From NCBI GenBank assembly GCA_028711575.1, contig JAQTSA010000003.1:1-42303 (forward strand): a DNA stretch of 42,303 bases, in the 5' to 3' direction. The notes under the pieces are model-generated. The model searched no databases. It saw only the letters and a program-made list of their open reading frames with translations, and was not told the origin of the DNA. This stretch comes from Candidatus Omnitrophota bacterium (GTDB lineage: Bacteria; Omnitrophota; Gorgyraeia; Duberdicusellales; 4484-171). The translations under genes were made by a program, and so were the position numbers. Position 1 is the first letter of the stretch; each line of letters opens with the position of its first letter. Below, in pieces: positions 8,857 through 18,514 of the stretch.

Positions 8857-10379
8857 TCGTTACCTCGCTTTGAGTTTTTTTCTGGTTTTAAGGAAAAATA
8901 AAAACACGTTCCTTTATCCAATGCCGACTCAATCCAGATCTTTTCCCGGTGAGTATCAATTATTCTTTTAACCAGCGGCAGCCCAAGACCGGTACCTTTA
9001 ACATTTTGATTTATCGGGTTGGTTACGCGGAAAAATTCTTCGAATACTCGTTCAATGTTTGCCTTTTCAATTCCGCACCCGTTGTCAGCGACGGACATTA
9101 TAATTGAATTATCTTCTTCAGCAGCGCCTACAGTAATAATCCCTTCAACCGGAGTAAACTTGATTGCGTTGCTGATTAAATTAACTAAAACCCTTTCCAT
9201 TAGTCCTTTGTCGGCAGAGACCATTAAAGATTCCGGCACGTCTATTTTTAAATTTATTTTTTTATCAAGAATTTGAGGCGATAAAAGGTCAGTGACATCA
9301 TTTATTACTTTTCTTATATCACAAGGAGCCATTTTGACTTCCATTTTCCCTGATTCGATTCTTGATATATCAAGCAAGGTATTTACCATTTGCACAAGTT
9401 TGTCAACATTCTCGTCTATTTTACCTAACCTTTTTTTTGCTTCGGGAGGAAGTATACCGAATTTTTCTTCAACCAGCAAAGAAGAAAAACCTTTAACTGA
9501 AGTTAACGGGGTTCGAAGTTCGTGCGAAACGCTAGATATAAAATTAGATTTCATTTTACTTATGGTCTGGATTTCTCTTAAGCTTTTGACCAGATCATTG
9601 GTACGTTCTTTTACTTTCTTTTCCAGTTCATCTTTTGTGCGGTATAGTTCTTCAAAGGATTCGATGTTGTCGAGGCATTGGCCAAGGTACATGCAGACTA
9701 TTGAGAATATTTCTTTTTCGGCGCGTTTTAACTCCGTAGGCACAATTAATTCTGAGACGACGATAATTGAACGTATATTGTCACGGCTTTTAACCGGAGC
9801 GATTAAAAAGTTCTTATGCTGTAAAGAAAGACTTAAATCCTTGCAAACTTCTGAATCAAGAGACAAAACCGGGGTTGTTTTTAGAGCGGCTTTTTTGGCT
9901 ATCAAAAAATGTTTAAGTATCTCAATCTCATTTTGCGAGAAGTCGATATTAACTTCTACATCTAAATTCGCGAAATCCAGAATCAATCCTTTCTTGAAGC
10001 CCAAATCGTGCACAGTTTTTTTGTTAATTTGAAGTAAAAGTTGAGATTGGTCAAGAATGTGTAGCGAGGAGAGAATTAGGTTTTTCAGCAAAGTTAACTT
10101 GTTTAACTTATCTTCGACTTCTTCCTGATAAAGCTTAAGTTCCATATCGCTTTTAATGATCAGTTTAGCTTCATGGTCTAATTCCTGGACAGTTTGATTC
10201 AGCATTAGTATGTTTTTGTGTAAAATTGATATTTTTTGCAGTTTATTAAAGGCATAAAATGACAGAACAACGATTGCTATAAAAAGAAGTACGATGATTG
10301 TTAATGGTGAATCCAGGCCGGAAAAAGAATTTAAAGAATTTAGTCCCATAATGTCATCAATAGATTTGACCCTTCCCAA
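8850..10379 (-). CDS. Sensor histidine kinase (TM, GAF-like region, HisKA, HATPase_c)
   Basis: H-box SSVSHELRTPLTSVKGFSSLL, N-box NLISNAIKFTP, G boxes VADNGCGIE and GTGLGLPLVKRI; true start may be ATG ~10346. Confidence 0.93.
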   Translation of the reverse strand: MGRVKSIDDIMGLNSLNSFSGLDSPLTIIVLLFIAIVVLSFYAFNKLQKISILHKNILMLNQTVQELDHEAKLIIKSDMELKLYQEEVEDKLNKLTLLKNLILSSLHILDQSQLLLQINKKTVHDLGFKKGLILDFANLDVEVNIDFSQNEIEILKHFLIAKKAALKTTPVLSLDSEVCKDLSLSLQHKNFLIAPVKSRDNIRSIIVVSELIVPTELKRAEKEIFSIVCMYLGQCLDNIESFEELYRTKDELEKKVKERTNDLVKSLREIQTISKMKSNFISSVSHELRTPLTSVKGFSSLLVEEKFGILPPEAKKRLGKIDENVDKLVQMVNTLLDISRIESGKMEVKMAPCDIRKVINDVTDLLSPQILDKKINLKIDVPESLMVSADKGLMERVLVNLISNAIKFTPVEGIITVGAAEEDNSIIMSVADNGCGIEKANIERVFEEFFRVTNPINQNVKGTGLGLPLVKRIIDTHREKIWIESALDKGTCFYFSLKPEKNSKRGNEC

Positions 10380-11539
10380 TTAATAGTTTTTGTTTTTAGG
10401 TAGGGGGATAGGCAATAGTCAGCGTATAAACCGATAATCTTAAAATTATTTCCAAGTACGGATTTTATCATTTGAAGTTCTTCTTGAGCCTGAGTTTTTA
10501 ATATTTTTTTTCTCGATAATGAGTTTACCATAAATATCAGGCCACTGTTATATTTTTTAAAAACCGACAATTCTTTTTTTATTGACCCAAACAGGGTATC
10601 GGGATCAAGAAGCATAATCTGGCCGAGCAGGTTTTTTCTAACTTCACCTAAACAAACCAAAGAGCCGTCTTCAAGGTAACCCAAAATGTTTACTATGCGG
10701 AATGTTCTTCCTTCTTTTATGCCAAAGGGGTATAATGTGAAAAGGTGGTTTTTTTTAAATGTTTCAAAACTTTCTTCAAGGTAATGTTTATAAATATTTA
10801 TAGCTGGCTGGTTGTTTATTTCCATAATTATATTTCTTTCAGGCATAACACGGGTTATTTCGAATGGTTTGCCAAGGGGTAGAAAACCGGATAATTTAAC
10901 ATGATTAAATTTTAGGCCGCGGCCTAAAAAATTGACAGCGTTGTTAGTAGATGTGTTGCTGATCATTTGATAATTTTGTTCGCCAATTTTGTCGATATAC
11001 CCTGCTCCAAAGAAGGGGAAAAAATTACCAAGCGATAGTTTTAAGGCTTGAATGTAATTTGAAGGTGTAAACTTTGGCGGTAAAAAAGAAAAAAGAACTC
11101 GGTTTTCTCCGGGAAAAGTGCGTAAAGAGTAGCGTAACGCGGATTCTAAAGTTTGAGATTTGTTATCGCTTAAAGGCATTTCCTTGAGATCAATCGTTTC
11201 ATCATTTATGACGCAAGCTGAGATGCCTTTATCAAATATTTTGTCTTCAACGATTAAAAAGGGAGATTGTATCCCGATTATAGTTAGCGGTCGTAAAGTG
11301 AAATTAAGCGACTTTAAAACGTGGGAAAATTGGTAGCCAATGGTGGAAAAAACGAAAAGGTGCCGGATTGATTTCGGAAAAACAGATTTTATCTTGAGTG
11401 ATACTTCCCGTATAGCATCATCTTCATCGCGGTCACTAAAAACTATTGTAAATTGATTGGCCACTGTGCATAACTCGTTATAAGGGAAAATATTATGCTG
11501 ATTTGTCTTTAAATTACCATAAATTGGCCTAAAAAGCAA
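10340..11539 (-). CDS. FIST-domain sensory protein
   Basis: FIST N/C-like architecture (DDAIREVSLKIKSVFPKSIRHLFVFSTIG...; FFPFFGAGYIDKIG...; NIIMEINNQPAINIYKHYLEE); precedes and overlaps the kinase ORF. Confidence 0.7.
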   Translation of the reverse strand: MLFRPIYGNLKTNQHNIFPYNELCTVANQFTIVFSDRDEDDAIREVSLKIKSVFPKSIRHLFVFSTIGYQFSHVLKSLNFTLRPLTIIGIQSPFLIVEDKIFDKGISACVINDETIDLKEMPLSDNKSQTLESALRYSLRTFPGENRVLFSFLPPKFTPSNYIQALKLSLGNFFPFFGAGYIDKIGEQNYQMISNTSTNNAVNFLGRGLKFNHVKLSGFLPLGKPFEITRVMPERNIIMEINNQPAINIYKHYLEESFETFKKNHLFTLYPFGIKEGRTFRIVNILGYLEDGSLVCLGEVRKNLLGQIMLLDPDTLFGSIKKELSVFKKYNSGLIFMVNSLSRKKILKTQAQEELQMIKSVLGNNFKIIGLYADYCLSPYLKTKTINWEGSNLLMTLWD

Positions 11540-11620
11540 TAGATTTCATATTCAAGGGGATTTAGATCAACTTTAAAAATAAGGTTTTTTCCATGGTTTA
11601 AGGGGTTTGTAAACGTTTTC

Positions 11621-11651
11621 TTGACAATTATATTTTAATATGTTATATACT
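11621..11651 (+). promoter_or_regulatory. Sigma70-like promoter upstream of cvpA (TTGACA ... TATATA/TATACT)
   Basis: TTGACA 11621-11626; TATATA 11644-11649 (17-nt spacer) or TATACT 11646-11651. Confidence 0.6.
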
Positions 11652-11668
11652 AGTGTAATTTATAAATA

Positions 11669-12250
11669 ATGAGCGTTTTTCAGCGGTTGAGCTTTATTGA
11701 TACCCTGTTTGTAATTCTCTGGTTGGTAATCGTTTATATAGCTTTTCGCCGTGGGGTTATTGAAGAATACTTTCGAATAATCGGTATTCTTTTGGGTATG
11801 ATTTTAGGGTTTCACTTTTATCCGCAGCTACGGGATATTATCGCTAAAAAGGCTATAATTTTAAGCAAAACTTACCTCGATATCGGTTCATACGTGATAA
11901 TCGTTATTGGTTGTGCCGGAGCTTTTACGATGGCCGGGAAAATTGTCGCGATGTTTTTTAAAAGGCCGGTTTTGTCTTTAAAAGTTTTGCTTGTTTCTTT
12001 TTTCCTTGGTAGTTTAAGATTTTTTTTGCTTTCGTGCGTGATTGTTTTTGTTTTAAACGAGGTACCGGTTAACACAAAATATATTCAGGCAAGTGTAGTT
12101 TGTCGATTGCTCAAAAACAGTGCCATAAAGATATATAGTTTGTCGTTTAATGCTACGCGTGTTTTTTTCCCAAATGTTACCTTTAATGGAGAAATCATAA
12201 GGCATACCGTTTCCCAGAATCAGGAATCAAAAGAAAACATAAAAGATTGA
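11669..12250 (+). CDS. cvpA: CvpA-family membrane protein
   Basis: FIDTLFVILWLVIVYIAFRRGVIEEYFRIIGILLGMILGFHFYP; four predicted TM segments. Confidence 0.8.
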   Translation: MSVFQRLSFIDTLFVILWLVIVYIAFRRGVIEEYFRIIGILLGMILGFHFYPQLRDIIAKKAIILSKTYLDIGSYVIIVIGCAGAFTMAGKIVAMFFKRPVLSLKVLLVSFFLGSLRFFLLSCVIVFVLNEVPVNTKYIQASVVCRLLKNSAIKIYSLSFNATRVFFPNVTFNGEIIRHTVSQNQESKENIKD

Positions 12251-12263
12251 ACAGGGGTCGACT

Positions 12264-13223
12264 ATGGAATTAAAAAACTTTTATCAGGAAATTATAAACA
12301 AGGGGATAGAAGCTGACGTCCGAACAAAAAAGGAAATCGAGGAGGTCTTGCAGGCCGGGAAAGAATCTTTTTCTAAACTAACAGAAGAAGAGAAAAAGTT
12401 TTTTGACAGAGATCAGCTGATTAACCCTTATTCCGATACCCGAATCTTAAACGGTAGCGGTTCAGACAAGGTTAGTTCAATAATCGTTGGGATTGATGTT
12501 GATGTCGCTGAACTTTTGCTTGTAGATCGGCTTAACCAAAAGGGCAATTCAATCGATATCGTAGTCTCTCATCATCCGGCCGGCCGCGCCTATGCTCAAT
12601 TTTATGACGTTATGGATTTGCAGGTTGATATTTTTCGCAGCCAGGGGATTAATCTTAGCCTGGCGGAGAAATTATTGGAAACCAGACAGGCTGAAGTTTC
12701 CCGGCGAGTAAGTTCGGCGAATCATCAACGGCCAGTTGATGCCGCTAAGCTTTTAGGAATAAATTTTTTGTGTATGCATACACCTTGTGATAATTTAGCT
12801 TATAGGTTTATTATCGAGACAGTTATCAAAAAGAAACCCAAAACTCTGGCAGAGATAATGAATCATTTGATGGCAATCGATGAGTATCAAAACGCGGCTT
12901 TGAATAATAACCCTCCTAAGATTGTATCGGGTTCTCCGGCAAGCAGATGTTCGAATATTCATGTTGAGTTTACCGGAGGAACAGAAGGCCCGAAAGATAT
13001 TTATGAGCGGTTAAGCCTTTGCGGTGTGGATACTATTATCTCGATGCATCAGTCGGAAGAACATTTTAAACTTTGTCTAGAACGTAATCTTAACGTTATT
13101 TTTGCTTCGCATATCGCTTCTGATAATTTAGGCGTAAACCTTATGCTTGATCACTTGGAAAGCCAGGGCAAATTTGTAATTCAAGAGTTTTCAGGATTCT
13201 GGCGGCATAATCGTAACAAATAA
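12264..13223 (+). CDS. NIF3-like (NGG1p-interacting factor 3) family protein
   Basis: IVVSHHPAG, NFLCMHTPCDNLA, GVDTIISMHQSEEHF, VIFASHIASDNLGVNLMLD: conserved His/Asp metal-binding positions. Confidence 0.75.
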   Translation: MELKNFYQEIINKGIEADVRTKKEIEEVLQAGKESFSKLTEEEKKFFDRDQLINPYSDTRILNGSGSDKVSSIIVGIDVDVAELLLVDRLNQKGNSIDIVVSHHPAGRAYAQFYDVMDLQVDIFRSQGINLSLAEKLLETRQAEVSRRVSSANHQRPVDAAKLLGINFLCMHTPCDNLAYRFIIETVIKKKPKTLAEIMNHLMAIDEYQNAALNNNPPKIVSGSPASRCSNIHVEFTGGTEGPKDIYERLSLCGVDTIISMHQSEEHFKLCLERNLNVIFASHIASDNLGVNLMLDHLESQGKFVIQEFSGFWRHNRNK

Positions 13224-13228
13224 GGCAT

Positions 13229-14983
13229 ATGATTCCACAACAATTCATAGAAGAAGTCCAGTCGCGAACAGATATCGTTGAAATTATTTCCGGTTATATT
13301 CCTTTGAGGCGGTCAGGGCGTAATTTTAAAGCTACTTGTCCTTTTCATGGCGAAAAGACACCGTCCTTCATGGTTAGTCCGCAGAAACAAATTTATCACT
13401 GTTTTGGTTGTGGCGCCGGCGGTGGGGTTCTGCAGTTTATCATGAGTTATGAAAAGGTTTCTTTTGTCGAGGCGGTTGAAATGTTGGCTAACCGGGCAGG
13501 CCTTACTGTGCCTTCTCAGAATAGGAAAGCGGTAGAAATAAAAACTACTTTGTATGACCTTGTTGATTCCGCCGCTGATTTTTTTCACCAGAACTTAATG
13601 AATAATAAATCTTTTTTGCCGGTTTTGACATATCTGTCTAATCGAGGTATTGGAAAAGAAACAATAGCCCGCTTTAAAATTGGTTACGCCTTTGGGCAAA
13701 ACAGCTTGCTGAGTCAAATGAGAACAAAAGGTTACAAATTGGAAACTTTAGAAAAAGCTTCTTTAGCCGTTGCCCGAGACGGCAGATTTAAAGACCTTTT
13801 TCAGTCTAGAATAACATTTCCTATTTTTGATGTGAGAGGCCGGGCAGTTGGTTTTGGCGCCAGGATTTGGCAAGCGGCAAGTAGCGCGCCGAAATATATC
13901 AATTCTTTAGAGAATCCTCTTTATAGTAAGCGGGAACATCTTTACGGCCTTAACTTGGCTAAAGAGGCTATTCTTAAAGAGGATTTTGTTATTGTGGTCG
14001 AAGGTTATCTTGATATGATAATTCCTTTCAGCCAGGGAATATGTAATGTTGTTTCCTCAAGCGGAACAGCTCTTACCGAAGAACAGATCCGTCTTATTCG
14101 CCGTTACACGAAAAATATTGTTTTAATTTTCGATTCCGATACCGCCGGCCAAAACGCGACTTTACGCGCTTTAGATCTTTTAATTGAAAAAGATTTAAAT
14201 GTTAGCATTGTTGAACTTCCTGGCGGGCAAGATCCTGATTCGTTGATTCGCAAATTCGGTAAAGAAGCTTTTCTAAGTAAACTCAAAGAAGCGAAAGGAT
14301 TTTTTGAATATAAAATAAGAAAACTTTTCACTAAATACGACTGTGATACCATTAACGGTAAAACAAAAATCGCTCAGGATATGCTGGTGACAATTGATAA
14401 AATAAAAAGTGAAGTTGAGAAATTTGAATATATTAAAAAATTAGCAGAGCGGCTCAAAGTTCGGGAAGAAATAATGATTGCTGAATATAAAAAGGTTTTT
14501 GCCCAAGGTAAAACAGAAAAAAACAGTTATTTTCCCTCGATAGTTGAAGTGAAACAGGAACTTTTGCCGATTACCGAAAAAATACTGCTTAAATTTTTGA
14601 TCACCAATTCTAAGGCATTTGTGCTAATGAAAAAAAATCTTACAAGTGCAGATTTCATCCATCCGATTTCCAAAAAGGTTGTAGAATATTTTTTTAATCC
14701 CGGTTTTGCTGAAAAAAGTTTTTATTCTTCTAAGGGCATGGGGTTTATTGAAGATCCTTCTATTTCCAGTTTTGTGAGCTCGCTTATTATTGATGAGTCA
14801 ATTCCTTCAAGTAATGAAAGTTTTAAAGAGAGTATCGCTCAGGTAAGAAAGCGAAGGGCTCAAATTCAAAAAGAACAATTAAAAATAAAAATAACCAAAG
14901 CAGAAAAAGAAGGGAATATCGAAAGATTAAAAGAACTTATTGGAGAATACGGTCAGATAAATAATGCTTGCGGTAAAACTTAA
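13229..14983 (+). CDS. dnaG: DNA primase
   Basis: CHC2 zinc finger CPFHGEKTPSFMVSPQKQIYHCFGCGAGG; TOPRIM VVVEGYLDMI...LIFDSDTAGQNA. Confidence 0.97.
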   Translation: MIPQQFIEEVQSRTDIVEIISGYIPLRRSGRNFKATCPFHGEKTPSFMVSPQKQIYHCFGCGAGGGVLQFIMSYEKVSFVEAVEMLANRAGLTVPSQNRKAVEIKTTLYDLVDSAADFFHQNLMNNKSFLPVLTYLSNRGIGKETIARFKIGYAFGQNSLLSQMRTKGYKLETLEKASLAVARDGRFKDLFQSRITFPIFDVRGRAVGFGARIWQAASSAPKYINSLENPLYSKREHLYGLNLAKEAILKEDFVIVVEGYLDMIIPFSQGICNVVSSSGTALTEEQIRLIRRYTKNIVLIFDSDTAGQNATLRALDLLIEKDLNVSIVELPGGQDPDSLIRKFGKEAFLSKLKEAKGFFEYKIRKLFTKYDCDTINGKTKIAQDMLVTIDKIKSEVEKFEYIKKLAERLKVREEIMIAEYKKVFAQGKTEKNSYFPSIVEVKQELLPITEKILLKFLITNSKAFVLMKKNLTSADFIHPISKKVVEYFFNPGFAEKSFYSSKGMGFIEDPSISSFVSSLIIDESIPSSNESFKESIAQVRKRRAQIQKEQLKIKITKAEKEGNIERLKELIGEYGQINNACGKT

Positions 14984-15030
14984 ATAGGCTACTATTATTT
15001 AAATAGCATTGGGTAAAACCAGGAGACAAA

Positions 15031-16584
15031 ATGGGAAAAAAGAAAATTCTTGAAAGAAGCATTGAACAATTAGTGGCTTTAGGCAAAAAGAAAGGATACC
15101 TTACTTATGACGAGATAAATCACTTTCTTTCAGAAGATATAATTAGTGCCGGAGATTTGGATTCTATCTTGGATCAGTTGGATAGCCAAAAGATAAGTGT
15201 ACTTGAAACGAAAGAGGTTGAAGACTTCAACAAAGAAAAAGAAAAGAAGACGGTTGTCGAAACAACTATGCACATCGATGATCCGGTCAAAATGTATTTA
15301 AAGCAAATGGGCCAAATACCCCTGCTTACCCGGGAGGGTGAAGTTACCTTAGCAAAAAAAATAGAAGATAAAGAAGAATCTTTACGTGAAGAAGTCTTTT
15401 CTACGGTTTTATCTAAAGACGCGTTTATAGATATTTCTCAAAAAATAATGCAGGATGAACTTAATCCTGATGATTTTGTTAAGGGAGAGATAAAGGATAA
15501 AAATCAGGAAGTTGAGCGGATAAAAAAATTATATTCTAAATTAGTTAGAATCAAAAAAATTGACCGGCAAAAAGAAATCCTCAAAAGTTATAACTTTACG
15601 ATAGGAATTATCGAACAAATTATTCTCAAGATAGAGGAGCTTTGTCATGAGATAGACAAGCTTCAGCGAAGATTTAATAAATTAGACAAATTACGTAAAA
15701 GCAAAGTGAGAGAAACCGAAAAGCGCTCTTTAAAGCGTCAAATAAACAAAAGTGCCAAGCTTTTAGGGTTTGCCGAAGAAGAAGTTAAAATAAAGTTAAA
15801 AGGTATTCTTGATCGGCAGATTTTTTATAATCAGGCAAAAAAAACATTGGTAGAAGCTAATTTAAGGCTGGTCGTTAGTATCGCTAAAAAATATGTCAAT
15901 CGTGGTCTTTCTTTTCTTGACCTTATTCAGGAAGGGAACATCGGCTTGATAAAAGCAGTTGAGAAGTTCGAATATAAAAGAGGATATAAATTTTCCACTT
16001 ATGCTACCTGGTGGATACGTCAGGCGATTACTAGAGCTATTGCTGACCAAGCGAGAACAATTAGAATACCGGTGCATATGACCGAAACGATAAATAAAAT
16101 TATACGTATTTCCAGATTGTTTATTCAGGAAAAAGGACGAGAACCCACCCCGGATGAACTGGCTAAGGAGCTGCGGCTTCCGATATCTAAAGTTAAGGAT
16201 ATTCTTAAGGTATCGCAACAACCAATTTCTATACATACTCCGATTGGCGATGACGGCGATACTTATTTCGGTGATTTCCTCGAAGATAAAAAAGCGGTTT
16301 CTCCCGCTAATGCTACAGTGTTTTCGATGTTAAAAGAAGAACTCGAGCAGGCCATGGATAGTTTAACTGACAGAGAAAGGCGAATCCTTAATTTGCGTTT
16401 TGGTTTAGAAGATGGCGCGCCTAGAACGCTAGAAGAAGTTGGAACAATTTTTAAAGTAACGCGTGAGAGAATCCGGCAAATTGAGGCCAAAGCTCTTAAA
16501 AAATTGCGTCACCCCAGTCGTTCCCGTCGGCTGCAGGCCTTTCTAGAGCTTACTCTTTTCAGGTCAAAATATAAGATGTCTTAA
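15031..16584 (+). CDS. rpoD: RNA polymerase primary sigma factor
   Basis: Region 2 [64 protein letters not shown]; region 4 [18 protein letters not shown]...[33 protein letters not shown]. Confidence 0.98.
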   Translation: MGKKKILERSIEQLVALGKKKGYLTYDEINHFLSEDIISAGDLDSILDQLDSQKISVLETKEVEDFNKEKEKKTVVETTMHIDDPVKMYLKQMGQIPLLTREGEVTLAKKIEDKEESLREEVFSTVLSKDAFIDISQKIMQDELNPDDFVKGEIKDKNQEVERIKKLYSKLVRIKKIDRQKEILKSYNFTIGIIEQIILKIEELCHEIDKLQRRFNKLDKLRKSKVRETEKRSLKRQINKSAKLLGFAEEEVKIKLKGILDRQIFYNQAKKTLVEANLRLVVSIAKKYVNRGLSFLDLIQEGNIGLIKAVEKFEYKRGYKFSTYATWWIRQAITRAIADQARTIRIPVHMTETINKIIRISRLFIQEKGREPTPDELAKELRLPISKVKDILKVSQQPISIHTPIGDDGDTYFGDFLEDKKAVSPANATVFSMLKEELEQAMDSLTDRERRILNLRFGLEDGAPRTLEEVGTIFKVTRERIRQIEAKALKKLRHPSRSRRLQAFLELTLFRSKYKMS

Positions 16585-16589
16585 CTTTG

Positions 16590-16699
16590 GCTGAGAGCAG
16601 TTATCCGGCTAGGATTACTTTTCTTGAAAACTGTTTAATCCCGCCTGAGTTATCGTGGACTAAAGCGAAAGACGCTGGTTGATAAAGCCTCTCTTTAGC
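16590..16699 (+). other. Intergenic segment predicted to fold as a multi-branched structured RNA (unassigned)
   Basis: P1 GCTGAGAG 16590-16597 / CTCTCTTTAGC 16689-16699; P2 GGATTA 16612-16617 / TAATCC 16636-16641 with inner TTTT-CTTG-AAAA; P3 TTATC 16650-16654 / GATAA 16681-16685, GACT/GGTT and AGCG-AAAGA-CGCT. Confidence 0.4.
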
Positions 16700-16723
16700 T
16701 ATGTTCTACGCTCTATATTTTAA

Positions 16724-16751
16724 TTGCATTAATGGTTTTTTCATTTATAAT
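16724..16751 (+). promoter_or_regulatory. Putative sigma70 promoter for gatC (TTGCAT-16-TATAAT), implying a very short or absent leader
   Basis: TTGCAT 16724-16729, TATAAT 16746-16751, ATG at 16760. Confidence 0.5.
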
Positions 16752-16759
16752 TAAGTTCT

Positions 16760-17041
16760 ATGGACAGAGAAAATATTGTTGATTATATTTCTAAATTAGC
16801 GCGAATAAATGTTTCGAATGAAGAGAAAAAACCTTTAGAAAGTCAGCTCAGCAGGATTTTAGAATATGTGAATAAACTGAAAGAAGCTGACGTTACATCG
16901 GTAGAACCATTACGAAATCTGCATACTAACAATAATGTTTATCGTCAGGATACAGTGATCTATCCTTTTCAGCAGGAAAACATTTTAAATAACGCTCCTT
17001 TGAAAGAAGACGGGTATTTTAAAACCCCAAAAGTCATCTGA
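16760..17041 (+). CDS. gatC: Asp-tRNA(Asn)/Glu-tRNA(Gln) amidotransferase subunit C
   Basis: ISKLARINVSNEEKKPLESQLSRILEYVNKLKEADVTSVEPL; next to gatA and gatB. Confidence 0.93.
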   Translation: MDRENIVDYISKLARINVSNEEKKPLESQLSRILEYVNKLKEADVTSVEPLRNLHTNNNVYRQDTVIYPFQQENILNNAPLKEDGYFKTPKVI

Positions 17042-17073
17042 ATATATATTTTCCTTATAACTGAACTGATAAA

Positions 17074-18513
17074 ATGAAAGATAACTTTTCTCTATTTGGC
17101 TATGAAATCGCCGAAAAAATAAAAACCGCTGAGGTTACAAAGTCTGAAGTTTTTTCTTGGTTTAAACAGCGAGTTGAAAAGCTTGATAAACCGCTGAATA
17201 GTTTCGTAAGTCTTTTTGATTCGGCGGATATTTCAGAGCAAAAATCCCTGTTTTCCGGCTTGCCGATTGCTATAAAAGATAATATTTGTATCAAAGGTAA
17301 AAAGATTACCTGCGCTTCAAAAATTCTTTCAAATCATATCGCGGCCTATGACGCGACAGTTATTTCTCGGCTTAAGACTGCCGGATTAGCTATTATTGGT
17401 ACTACTAATATGGATGAGTTCGCTTTCGGTTCATCTACTGAAAATTCCTGTTACGGATTGACAAAAAATCCTTGGAATATTAATTGTGTCGCTGGAGGTT
17501 CTTCCGGAGGCTCAACGGCAGCGGTTGCGGCTCGGCTGGTTCCTTTTGCTTTAGGCTCTGATACCGGAGGATCGATTCGCCAGCCGGCATCGTTTTGCGG
17601 GGTAGTTGGTTTTAAGCCGACTTATGGCCGGGTTTCCCGCTTTGGATTGGTCGCTTTTGGATCGAGCCTTGATCAAATTGGGCCAATTACCACTAACTTT
17701 ATTGATAGCGCCAACCTTCTTAATATTATTTGCGGATTTGACCCTTTTGACTCAACATCGGTTAAAACTATAGATGAAGATTTCACCGATTCCTTAATTG
17801 AGGACTGTAAAAACATAAAGATAGGTGTACCTAAAGAATATTTTCAAGAAGGCCTTTCGCCAGTTTGCCGGGAAGCGATAAGTGCGGTTATTGAGACTTT
17901 TAAAGCGAAAGGCGCGATTATCGTTGATATAAGTTTGCCCTATACGTCTTATGCTGTGGCTACATATTATATCGTCGCTTCTTCTGAAGCGAGTTCCAAT
18001 TTGCAAAGATTTGACGGCGTAAAATATGGTGCGCGTTGTGAAGCATCGACCGTTGAAGATATGTATTCTTTAACTCGAGGTAACAACTTCGGCAGTGAAG
18101 CAAAAAGAAGAATTTTTTTGGGTACCTACAGTCTGTCCAGCGGATATTATGACGCCTATTATGTTAGAGCTTTAAAAGTTCGTAGACTTATCAAAAATGA
18201 TTTTGATAAAGCTTTTAGAGAAGTTGATGTTATCTTAACGCCTACGGCTCCGAGTACGGCTTTCAGAGTCGGCGAGAAAATCTCTGACCCGTTAAGTATG
18301 TATCTGTCTGATGTTTATACTATTTCCGCTAATTTGGCCGGTTTACCGGCGGTATCTTTTCCCTGCGGTTTTGATAAAGATAATCTTCCTATTGGCGCGC
18401 AATTAATTGGTAAAGAATTTGATGAAAAAAGTCTAATACGTTTAGGATATAGTTATCAGCAAAATACCGATTTTCATAAAAAAATTCCTAAATTATTTGG
18501 GGCAAAAGTTTAA
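17074..18513 (+). CDS. gatA: Asp-tRNA(Asn)/Glu-tRNA(Gln) amidotransferase subunit A
   Basis: Amidase signature VAGGSSGGSTAAVAARLVPFALGSDTGGSIRQPASFCGVVGFKPTYGRVSRFG. Confidence 0.97.
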   Translation: MKDNFSLFGYEIAEKIKTAEVTKSEVFSWFKQRVEKLDKPLNSFVSLFDSADISEQKSLFSGLPIAIKDNICIKGKKITCASKILSNHIAAYDATVISRLKTAGLAIIGTTNMDEFAFGSSTENSCYGLTKNPWNINCVAGGSSGGSTAAVAARLVPFALGSDTGGSIRQPASFCGVVGFKPTYGRVSRFGLVAFGSSLDQIGPITTNFIDSANLLNIICGFDPFDSTSVKTIDEDFTDSLIEDCKNIKIGVPKEYFQEGLSPVCREAISAVIETFKAKGAIIVDISLPYTSYAVATYYIVASSEASSNLQRFDGVKYGARCEASTVEDMYSLTRGNNFGSEAKRRIFLGTYSLSSGYYDAYYVRALKVRRLIKNDFDKAFREVDVILTPTAPSTAFRVGEKISDPLSMYLSDVYTISANLAGLPAVSFPCGFDKDNLPIGAQLIGKEFDEKSLIRLGYSYQQNTDFHKKIPKLFGAKV

Positions 18514-18514
18514 A

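Noticed and set aside
9292-10032. 246-aa plus-strand ORF antisense to the histidine kinase
   Set aside because: Shadow ORF of a clearly conserved HisKA/HATPase gene; Ser-rich composition typical of antisense frames.
15862-16236. 124-aa minus-strand ORF within rpoD
   Set aside because: Antisense to highly conserved sigma region 2/3; composition-driven open frame.
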